The translations under genes were made by a program, and so were the position numbers. The notes beneath the pieces were generated by a model that was not told where the DNA came from, searched no databases, and saw only the letters and a list, made by a program, of their open reading frames with translations. Source: an uncultured Bdellovibrio sp. (GTDB lineage Bacteria > Bdellovibrionota > Bdellovibrionia > Bdellovibrionales > Bdellovibrionaceae). From it: 6,066 nt of DNA. Location of the stretch: the NCBI GenBank assembly GCA_946482355.1, contig CAMLRE010000146.1:1-6066 (forward strand), in the 5' to 3' direction. Positions 1 through 5,028 of the stretch are shown here, piece after piece. Within the stretch, counting starts at the first letter, position 1; each line of letters starts with the position of its first letter.

Positions 1-526
1 CTACATGATGCCCCAAAGGAGGTTCAGAATTAATTTGCCCCGTTATTCTATGCATAAAGCTCTGTGGCCCTTCGGTCGCTTCACCTCGTGGTGCAAAAAA
101 TATTTTCAAAGAATTTTTATTAAAACTAATTGTGTCGCTCAAAGTTAACCCCATAATCGGTGATGAGTGTGGATGCTGGTGATCGATATAAGGTTCATCG
201 TCTTCATTAAGTTCACCGACTTGTAAAAGTTGTGGTGCACCTTCATCGGGGTAGGTCCAGCGTTCAGCGGTTAACATCATATTGGCATTAAAAAAGTGAT
301 TTTCAGTCACATTTTTTCCGATATCACCCATAAACATATTAGGAGCAAAGAATTCATTATCGCCGCGAGGCCCCTCTTGAAAGCTTTGTACTAAAAAGAT
401 ATTAGCATGAAGCGTCCAGTAAAGCTCATCGCGGTTTGAAGGCTCTTGGGCCCTATGATGTTCATGTTGAGCCCAAGTTTTTAAATTCACTAATAAAATT
501 ATTAGAATAAAAAATATTTTTTTCAT
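1..526 (-). CDS. Exported outer-membrane-type protein with DHQHPH motif (partial, 3' end outside window)
   Basis: The ATG at 526-524 opens a frame that runs off the left edge after 175 codons without a stop. Residues 1-19 form a signal peptide (KK, a run of Ile/Leu/Phe, then T-W-A), with likely cleavage before Q20; the mature protein starts with a His-rich stretch (H21, H23, H24). Recognisable blocks are N80-ANMMLTAE, L100-LQVGE, D115-HQHPH-120, F144-APRGE and F157-MHR. From memory these match a family of roughly 400-residue uncharacterised proteins with the pattern LLQ.GE...DRQHPHD...YAAP.GEPALGP..FMHR, thought to be outer-membrane beta-structured proteins and often found among metal-related genes. 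Function is unknown. There is no strong Shine-Dalgarno before the ATG, but the signal peptide immediately after it supports this start. The gene is divergent from the gene at 671. I am confident that it is a real exported protein, moderately confident of the family, and make no claim about substrate. Confidence 0.85.
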   Translation of the reverse strand, partial: MKKIFFILIILLVNLKTWAQHEHHRAQEPSNRDELYWTLHANIFLVQSFQEGPRGDNEFFAPNMFMGDIGKNVTENHFFNANMMLTAERWTYPDEGAPQLLQVGELNEDDEPYIDHQHPHSSPIMGLTLSDTISFNKNSLKIFFAPRGEATEGPQSFMHRITGQINSEPPLGHHV

Positions 527-670
527 AATTCTGTTTTATTTGCAAAAGCTGAACACACATAAATGTCGCAAATTGCCCGTCTCATTCTGCCCTATTTTAT
601 TTGGATTAAAGTTTGCAGCCCCTGTTTTTTTCACCTCTTACACAAAAAAACAATCAAGGAGAATTCGACA
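527..670. promoter_or_regulatory. Divergent intergenic region, promoters not resolved
   Basis: These 144 bases separate two divergent genes for exported proteins, so they must carry promoters for both directions. The region is AT-rich with several TATTTT/TTTTAT-like and TTGC-containing hexamers (for example TTGCCC at 573-578 with TTTTAT at 595-600, 16 bp apart), but none is convincing. I see no clear operator. The only firm site is the ribosome binding site AAGGAG at 656-661, nine bases before the ATG at 671. A longer reading of the plus-strand frame from an ATG at 563 is not preferred, because it lacks a ribosome binding site and would bury the signal peptide. Confidence 0.4.
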
Positions 671-1314
671 ATGAAGTCATTATTAAAAGTTTTAGTTCCA
701 TTACTTTTTGTATCTGTATTAGCGCAAGGTTTTGCGGCACGTGAGGTATTAACACCTATTGCGCGCCCTCTTGAACGTGGCCCCGCTATTGATGAATGCC
801 AATTGCGCACAGACTTAAGAAAATTATGGGAAGACCACATCACATGGACACGTGTTTACATCATGAGTGCTTTGGCAAATCTTCCGGATCAATCAGCCGC
901 AGCCAGTCGTTTATTGCAGAATCAAAAAGATATCGGTGATGCCTTTAAACCTTTTTACGGAAACGCCGCCGGCAATCAATTAACTAAGCTTTTAACTGAA
1001 CATATTTAATCGCGGTTAAAATTATTCAGGCTGCGAAAGCCGGAAATAACACCGACTACATGAACGCGGTCGCCGACTGGTACGCCAATGCAGATGATAT
1101 CGCTACTTTTCTTCACGAAGCTAATCCGGATAACTGGGGTTTAGCCGAAATGAAACACATGATGAAATTACATCTTGATTACACAGCCGAAGAACTCACA
1201 GCCCGTTTAAATGCGAATTGGTCTGCCGATGTTATGGCTTACGATAAAATTCATAATGAAATTTTGATGATGGCTGATGAATTAGCAGAAGGCTTGGCAA
1301 ATCAGTTTAATTAA
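671..1314 (+). pseudogene. Exported helical His-containing protein, frameshifted at ~1006 (restored length 214 aa)
   Basis: The start is the ATG at 671, nine bases after AAGGAG, followed by a signal peptide (M1-KS, then a hydrophobic run ending A-Q-G-F-A; cleavage near A22). The first frame ends at TAA 1007-1009 after T-E-H-I. The next frame continues from TTA at 1006-1008 as L-I-A-V-K-I-I-Q-A-A-K-A-G and runs to the stop at 1312-1314. The joined product, 112 plus 102 residues, reads as one member of a family of uncharacterised exported helical proteins with the blocks W.DH..WTR, LPD, RLL.NQ.DIG.A.KPFYG, LT.LL.EHI.IA, AKAG, WY.NA.DIA.FL, NP.NW and YD.IH..IL.M.D. Some members carry the database name 'acetylglutamate kinase', which the sequence does not support. 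One missing T in the run at 1005-1007 explains the break. Neither half has another start with a ribosome binding site. H56, H111, H168 and H195 lie on predicted helices and could bind metal, which is inference. It is 25 bp upstream of the Rieske oxidoreductase and probably cotranscribed. The frameshift may be a sequencing error. Confidence 0.85.
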
Positions 1315-1326
1315 TTACTTTTTTTT

Positions 1327-1333
1327 AAAGGAG
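1327..1333 (+). promoter_or_regulatory. Strong ribosome binding site of the Rieske oxidoreductase
   Basis: AAAGGAG lies six bases before the ATG at 1340 and fixes that start. There are only 25 bases between the preceding stop and this ATG and no room for a well-formed promoter plus leader, which argues for transcription from upstream. Confidence 0.8.
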
Positions 1334-1339
1334 AAACCG

Positions 1340-2902
1340 ATGTTATACAATGGCGAAAGTCTTTCACTTTGGATTGATACAGTTGAAATGCCGAAGTTTG
1401 CCCCGCTTGAAGATAACCTAGAAACCGAAGTGTGCATCGTAGGTGGTGGTATTGCGGGTTTAACCACAGCGTATCTTTTAATGAAAGAAGGAAAAAAAGT
1501 CTGTCTTCTGGAAAGTTTTGAACTGGCCAGCGGACAGACCGGTCGAACAACAGCGCATTTTGTGAATGCGCTTGATGACCGTTTCTTTGACCTTGAAAAA
1601 TATTTTGGTGAAGACGGTGCAAAAAAAGCTGCCGAAAGTCACACCGCAGCCATTAATCTGGTTGAAAGAATCGTAAAAAAAGAAAATATCGATTGTAATT
1701 TAGAACGTCTGGATGGGTATTTATTTGCAAAAGATGATCCCCGCCCCGATGTTCTTATTAACGAACTCGATGCGGCCCGACGGGCCGGTTTAGAAGTTCA
1801 GATTTTAGAACGTGCGCCCATCGCAGGATTTAATACAGGCCCAGCTTTGCGTTTTCAAAATCAGATGCAGCTTCATCCTCTTAAATATTTATCTGGTTTA
1901 GTTACAGCTTTAATTGACGGAGGTGTTAGGATTTTCACGCACAGTCATGTGACCGAAGTCAAAGGTGGAAAAGACGCTTACGTAAAAACTGCTTTACACA
2001 AAATCAACTGCGATGCTGTAGTGGTTGCAACCAATGCTCCGATCAATGACATGTTTGCTATTCATACCAAACAAGCAGCTTACCGCACTTACGTTTTAGG
2101 TTTTGATATTACTCCAGGCAGTATTCCGAAAGCTTTATTTTGGGATACCCTTGATCCTTATCACTATTTTCGTTTGGCTAAAGATAGAGAGGGAAAAGAC
2201 ATCATTCTTGTCGGCGGAGAAGACAGAAAAACCGGACAAGATGATTACCCTGAAGATCGTTATAAAAATCTAGAGTACTGGGCCAGAGAACATCTTCCGA
2301 TGGTAAGAGATCTTCGTTACCAGTGGTCAGGGCAAGTGCTTGAGCCTGTTGATAGCCTTGGATTTTTAGGCCACAACCCCGCTGATCGCGATAACGTTTA
2401 TGTGATTACCGGCGATTCTGGAAACGGCATGACGCACACAACGATCGGCGCCATGATTATCACCGATCAAATCATGAAAAGAAAAAATTCCTGGGAAAAA
2501 CTTTACGACCCGTCACGCAAGTCATTACGTGCGACCAAAGAATTTTTAAAAGAAAACATCAATGCGGCTACCCAATACAAAGATTGGTTTCGACCTGAAT
2601 CAAAAGCAGAATTAAACACGCTTAAACCCGATCACGGCATAATCATTCGTGACCACGGAAAATTAATCGCAGCTTACAAAGCTAAAGATGGCACCGTCAG
2701 CTACTGTTCTGCAGTTTGTACTCATCTAGGCGGAGTTGTTTCGTGGAATGAGGCCGAAAAATCCTGGGACTGCCCGGTTCACGGTTCGCGTTTTGACTGC
2801 CACGGAAACGCCATTGAAGGCCCTGCCTTTAAAGCTTTAGAAAAAATCGACAGAGACAAAATCGAAAATGAACCAGTCAAAGAAGAAGAGTCACGGCTTT
2901 AA
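1340..2902 (+). CDS. FAD-dependent oxidoreductase fused to a C-terminal Rieske [2Fe-2S] domain (YhfW-like)
   Basis: This 520-residue protein has two domains. Residues 30 to about 380 form a D-amino-acid-oxidase-type (DAO) FAD domain: the dinucleotide-binding glycines are in G35-GGIAG-40 after strand E30-VCIV, the acidic residue ending the second strand is E54 (CLLES), and S-G-Q-T-G-R-T-T-A-H follows as expected in this subgroup. A C-terminal FAD-contact segment is V-I-T-G-D-S-G-N-G-M. Residues about 425-510 form a Rieske domain with cluster ligands C460-x-H462 and C478-x-x-H481 (CTHLG and CPVHGSRF). The extra cysteine pair that makes a disulfide in cytochrome bc1 Rieske proteins is absent from these loops, so it is of the ferredoxin-like type. 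Length and architecture match Bacillus YhfW and its relatives, whose substrate is not established to my knowledge. No signal peptide is present, so it is cytoplasmic. Electrons presumably pass between FAD and the 2Fe-2S cluster. It shares a probable transcript with the frameshifted exported-protein gene. Confidence 0.93.
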   Translation: MLYNGESLSLWIDTVEMPKFAPLEDNLETEVCIVGGGIAGLTTAYLLMKEGKKVCLLESFELASGQTGRTTAHFVNALDDRFFDLEKYFGEDGAKKAAESHTAAINLVERIVKKENIDCNLERLDGYLFAKDDPRPDVLINELDAARRAGLEVQILERAPIAGFNTGPALRFQNQMQLHPLKYLSGLVTALIDGGVRIFTHSHVTEVKGGKDAYVKTALHKINCDAVVVATNAPINDMFAIHTKQAAYRTYVLGFDITPGSIPKALFWDTLDPYHYFRLAKDREGKDIILVGGEDRKTGQDDYPEDRYKNLEYWAREHLPMVRDLRYQWSGQVLEPVDSLGFLGHNPADRDNVYVITGDSGNGMTHTTIGAMIITDQIMKRKNSWEKLYDPSRKSLRATKEFLKENINAATQYKDWFRPESKAELNTLKPDHGIIIRDHGKLIAAYKAKDGTVSYCSAVCTHLGGVVSWNEAEKSWDCPVHGSRFDCHGNAIEGPAFKALEKIDRDKIENEPVKEEESRL

Positions 2903-2934
2903 AACTCATCCTAAAAATTAAGCTGTTTTTTAGC

Positions 2935-2963
2935 TTGTAATATACCCCCCTATCCTATATTTA
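2935..2963 (+). promoter_or_regulatory. dmeRF promoter with RcnR/FrmR-type operator
   Basis: The 81-bp gap before dmeR holds a six-C tract at 2945-2950 inside ATA-CCCCCC-TAT, the type of site recognised by RcnR and FrmR repressors (G/C tract flanked by AT-rich inverted repeats). A larger inverted repeat, AATATA at 2939-2944 and TATATT at 2956-2961, encloses it with an 11-base spacer. TTGTAA at 2935-2940 is a plausible -35 and TATATT at 2956-2961 (15 bp spacing) or TATTTA at 2958-2963 (17 bp) a plausible -10. The operator thus lies between the two promoter elements, where bound repressor would block RNA polymerase. Site and adjacent repressor gene support each other. The exact -10 is uncertain. 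Confidence 0.8.
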
Positions 2964-2983
2964 AGAGGGCTCGGGAGTATATT

Positions 2984-3256
2984 ATGGCTCACACTATTCG
3001 TGAAAAAAAGAAGATCTTAGCGCGCGTTAACCGCCTTAAGGGCCAACTTGAAGCTTTTAGCCAAGCGATCGAACAAGAAAAAGACTGTTATCAAGTGATG
3101 CAGCTTTTATCGTCTTGCCGAGGTGCTGTGAATGGACTGATGGGCGATTTAGTTGAAGACCATATCCGCGAACATATTGTTAAAGCTGAAACTAAAAAAG
3201 ACGCTTCAACCGGAGGCGAAGAAGTTATTGAAATCATGAGGAGCTTTTGGAAATGA
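2984..3256 (+). CDS. dmeR: RcnR/CsoR-family nickel/cobalt-responsive repressor (DmeR-like)
   Basis: This 90-residue protein has the normal length of the DUF156/CsoR-RcnR family, all-helical tetrameric DNA-binding repressors. It opens M-A-H-T-I-R-E-K-K-K and contains R14-VNRLKGQ, C35, R46-GAVNGLM and H60-IREHIV. The metal ligands of E. coli RcnR (H3, C35, H60, H64) are all present. Copper-sensing CsoR instead uses C-H-C, and formaldehyde-sensing FrmR depends on C35 without this full His set. The fingerprint therefore points to Ni(II)/Co(II), though zinc cannot be excluded. GGGAG at 2973-2977 sits six bases before the ATG. Its stop overlaps the start of the exporter gene by ATGA, so the two are translationally coupled. 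It probably represses its own operon through the C6 operator just upstream. The symbol follows the DmeR regulators of rhizobial dmeRF operons. Confidence 0.88.
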   Translation: MAHTIREKKKILARVNRLKGQLEAFSQAIEQEKDCYQVMQLLSSCRGAVNGLMGDLVEDHIREHIVKAETKKDASTGGEEVIEIMRSFWK

Positions 3257-4215
3257 GTACCGTGCATCACTGCAATCAAGCTAAAGAACTTGAAATCGAA
3301 TTTGAAGAAATTGAAAAAAATGAAACACGCACTCTATGGGTTGTTTTATTAACAGCTGTGATGATGGTTGTTGAAATTGCGGCAGGCTATGTGACCGGCT
3401 CAATGGCGTTGTTAGCTGATGGTTACCATATGTTTTCGCACGCCGGAGCATTAAGTATTTCATTTTTCGTTTATCGTTTAGCTAAATCTGGAACGTTAAA
3501 GAAAAAATTAACCTTCGGAACCGGAAAATTACTTCCGTTAGGTGGATATACGAGCGCTCTTGGTTTAGCGGCTATTGCGATTTGGATGGCTTATGAATCA
3601 GCGCAAAGATTTTTTAATCCGGTGGCTATCGAATTTAATGAAGCGATCTTAGTGGCTATTGTGGGCTTACTGGTCAACTTAGCTAGTTTTGCTCTGTTAG
3701 GTTCACACGGCCACGACCATCATGACCACGCTCATGACGAGCACGATCACGACGATCATGATCATCATCACGATCATGGCCACCATCACCACCATGTGCA
3801 TGATCACAACCATCAAAGTGCTGTGTTACATGTTCTGGCGGATGCTTTAACTTCAGCGGCAGCCATCGTAGCTTTAGTGGCTGGAAAATATTTTGGTTTA
3901 ATCTGGCTTGATCCAATTATTGGTATTGTTGGTTCATTAGTGATTTTAAAATGGGCCTATTCACTTTGCAAAGTAACGGCGAAAGAACTTCTTGATTACC
4001 ACCCAAGCGAAATCAATGCTGATACTGTGCATGCGAAATTAAAAGAAGCTGGTATTAAGCTCATTGATCTTCACGCCTGGAGATCAGGCCCAAGTAATCT
4101 GATCTGCCAAATTATTGTTGAAACAAAGACGACAAAAGACACAGGCTTTTACAAAGACTTATTAGGAACTTCAGTTAAAGGATTACACTTAGTCGTTGAA
4201 CAACGATCTACTTAA
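3253..4215 (+). CDS. dmeF: CDF-family Co(II)/Ni(II) efflux transporter DmeF
   Basis: The product is a 320-residue cation diffusion facilitator of the inner membrane, exporting divalent metal in exchange for protons. ATG 3253 is preferred over TTG 3247 because GAGGAG (3238-3243) is nine bases from the ATG and only three from the TTG, and because it forms an ATGA overlap with dmeR. The order is a short N-terminus with H5-H6-C7, six membrane helices (TM1 about 28-47, TM2 about 50-72), a His/Asp-rich cytoplasmic loop at 152-187 between TM4 and TM5, and a C-terminal domain from about 240 with D-L-H-A-W-R-S-G-P. The transport-site positions are H59 and H63 in TM2 (A-D-G-Y-H-M-F-S-H) and H193 and D197 in TM5 (L-H-V-L-A-D). 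The HM.(T/S)H form of TM2 and the F-G-T-G-K-L block are typical of DmeF rather than of ZitB or FieF zinc/iron exporters. The neighbouring RcnR-type repressor agrees with cobalt/nickel. Zinc transport remains possible. Confidence 0.92.
   Translation: MSTVHHCNQAKELEIEFEEIEKNETRTLWVVLLTAVMMVVEIAAGYVTGSMALLADGYHMFSHAGALSISFFVYRLAKSGTLKKKLTFGTGKLLPLGGYTSALGLAAIAIWMAYESAQRFFNPVAIEFNEAILVAIVGLLVNLASFALLGSHGHDHHDHAHDEHDHDDHDHHHDHGHHHHHVHDHNHQSAVLHVLADALTSAAAIVALVAGKYFGLIWLDPIIGIVGSLVILKWAYSLCKVTAKELLDYHPSEINADTVHAKLKEAGIKLIDLHAWRSGPSNLICQIIVETKTTKDTGFYKDLLGTSVKGLHLVVEQRST
3706..3813 (+). repeat. Low-complexity His/Asp codon tract encoding the DmeF metal-binding loop
   Basis: These 36 codons encode 21 His and 9 Asp residues, written as irregular repeats of CAC/CAT and GAC/GAT. 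The tract lies between TM4 and TM5 of DmeF on the cytoplasmic side, where such loops are thought to buffer or gather metal in CDF proteins. The mixed use of CAC and CAT argues against very recent slippage expansion. The length is expected to vary between relatives. Confidence 0.9.
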
Positions 4216-4231
4216 GTAGATTTTTGTTCAA
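4196..4231. terminator. Hairpin terminator between convergent dmeF and membrane-protein genes, containing both stop codons
   Basis: The 36 bases fold as an 8-bp outer stem (TTGAACAA 4196-4203 with TTGTTCAA 4224-4231), one mismatch and one G-T wobble, a 6-bp inner stem (ATCTAC 4206-4211 with GTAGAT 4216-4221) and a TTAA loop. On the plus strand the inner hairpin is followed by a T-run (4221-4225), as expected for an intrinsic terminator. The stem is AT-rich, so it may be of modest strength. The dmeF stop TAA (4213-4215) is in the loop and the opposing gene's TGA (4228-4230 on the plus strand as TCA) is in the outer stem. On the minus strand the T-tract is weaker, so bidirectional use is likely but less certain. 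Confidence 0.7.
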
Positions 4232-4608
4232 GGTCTATATTTTTTAATTACTTTTCCTAACCCGTAGGCTATGGCGCTTGAAACAAAAGCTGCAGCGCCA
4301 AGCCCTCCGCCAATGCCTTTAGCCAGCGGAATTAAAAAAATAAAAATAACAGCAAAAATTAAACTTGCGGCAAATACCCGCTTCCATCCTAAACGGGACT
4401 GATCACTCATTCCAACAAACGTGGCACCAAAGAAAGCCGTTTGCAAAGCTGGCACAAACGAAATACTTGTAAGCCCGATAAGTAAAGAAAAAACCAACGT
4501 TGAAACTGCTGAGGCACGCACAATTGAAAGCCGCGCTTTATGTGTTAAATGAAATGTGGCCTGCGCGCCAAGAATTGAAACTAAAAAAAGACTGATTGTC
4601 ATTATCAT
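4228..4608 (-). CDS. Small integral membrane protein B, paralogue of the adjacent upstream gene
   Basis: I do not recognise the family. The preferred start is the ATG at 4608-4606, which forms an ATGA overlap with the stop of the upstream gene and has AAGG eight bases before it; a TTG six bases earlier is less likely. The 126-residue product is almost all membrane: hydrophobic segments at about 3-20, 32-53, 55-68, 78-96 and 103-117. Positive charges gather in H23-KARLSIVR-31, S71-RLGWKR-77 and the C-terminus K119-VIKKYRP. By the positive-inside rule this suggests an outside N-terminus and inside C-terminus. It shares F51-VP, G61-ATFVGM and K97-GIGGGLG..AF with the neighbouring protein, in the same order and spacing, so the two are diverged paralogues. 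No catalytic motif is visible. A subunit of a small transporter or channel is plausible but is inference only. Confidence 0.82.
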   Translation of the reverse strand: MIMTISLFLVSILGAQATFHLTHKARLSIVRASAVSTLVFSLLIGLTSISFVPALQTAFFGATFVGMSDQSRLGWKRVFAASLIFAVIFIFLIPLAKGIGGGLGAAAFVSSAIAYGLGKVIKKYRP

Positions 4609-4991
4609 AACCAAAACCTTAAAGCTAAATCTAAAAGCGAAGCAATAAAGGCAAATAACCCCAGTCTTCCACCGATCCCTTTAAAATATGGGCTAATAAA
4701 AAAATACAAAGTACTTCCGATAAAAGAAACAATCAAAATTTGCACAGGGTCAGCTGAAACAACTCGCGACCCCATGGCCACAAAAGCGCCCATGTAAATC
4801 AGTGCATGCACATGAGTGCCATCAATTCTTTTTGATGAAGGAATAAATGTTCCCAAAAAACCTGTTAAGGCTGCGGCTACAACGGCAGAAAGTTTTAAGC
4901 TTGATTGTAAATAAAAACAAAAAGCACAACCGATAAGAAACGTGATGAACTTTAAAGCCCAAAGTTCAAAGAATTTTAAAGAGCGGACCAA
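4605..4991 (-). CDS. Small integral membrane protein A, paralogue of the adjacent downstream gene
   Basis: I do not recognise the family. No ATG is available near the 5' end; the likely start is TTG at 4991-4989, preceded by GAGG (5000-4997) with five bases between. An in-frame stop lies upstream at 5021-5019. The 128-residue product has hydrophobic segments at about 10-28, 34-51, 62-78, 83-101 and 110-126. Positive charges fall at the N-terminus (R3, K6), in the loop S52-SKRIDGTHVH-62 and in K104-GIGGR-109, while the C-terminus has only R125, suggesting an inside N-terminus. Shared blocks with the next protein are F49-IP, M67-GAFVAM and K104-GIGGRLG..AF. The 4-base ATGA overlap implies coupled, near-equal synthesis of both proteins. 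Two histidines (H60, H62) lie in the loop after the second segment. Function is unknown. Confidence 0.82.
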   Translation of the reverse strand: MVRSLKFFELWALKFITFLIGCAFCFYLQSSLKLSAVVAAALTGFLGTFIPSSKRIDGTHVHALIYMGAFVAMGSRVVSADPVQILIVSFIGSTLYFFISPYFKGIGGRLGLFAFIASLLDLALRFWL

Positions 4992-4997
4992 GAAAAC

Positions 4998-5028
4998 CTC
5001 GTGATAAGAAATAAAAATCTATCACGGG
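4998..5028 (-). terminator. Hairpin at the end of the NHL-repeat gene, overlapping the next gene's ribosome binding site
   Basis: Read on the minus strand, CCCGTGATA (5028-5020) pairs with TATCACGAG (5006-4998) with one G-T wobble in the stem and a 13-base AT-rich loop. TTTT follows within a few bases (4996-4993), so the structure can act as an intrinsic terminator for the NHL-repeat gene, whose TGA stop (5024-5022) is in the left arm. The right arm contains most of the GAGG that serves the TTG start at 4991. The structure could therefore instead, or also, control translation of the membrane-protein pair. Confidence 0.6.

Noticed and set aside
563..670. N-terminal extension of the exported helical protein from an ATG at 563
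   Set aside because: There is no ribosome binding site before 563, while AAGGAG precedes ATG 671, and only the later start puts the signal peptide at the N-terminus.
998..1012. Programmed -1 frameshifting as the explanation for the broken gene
   Set aside because: The codons CAT-ATT before the TAA do not form an X-XXY-YYZ slippery heptamer, and I see no convincing downstream stem-loop. A missing T is simpler.
1311..1622. Minus-strand open frame opposite the start of the FAD oxidoreductase
   Set aside because: It overlaps the FAD-binding motif coding region, and its translation resembles no protein type.
2911..2936. Terminator after the Rieske oxidoreductase gene (AAGCT/AGCTT or CTAAAAA/TTTTTAG hairpins)
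   Set aside because: The stems are short, AT-rich and mutually exclusive, no T-run follows, and the right arm runs into the likely -35 of dmeRF. It is too weak to annotate.
3683..3916. Minus-strand open frame rich in Asp, Arg and His opposite dmeF
   Set aside because: It is a shadow of the His/Asp codon tract on the plus strand and has no start context of its own.
4228..4991. Identification of the small membrane pair as CrcB/Fluc fluoride channels or SMR transporters
   Set aside because: The size fits, but the Fluc motifs (GTLxVN, the TTFSTF region) and the SMR conserved Glu in the first helix are not present.
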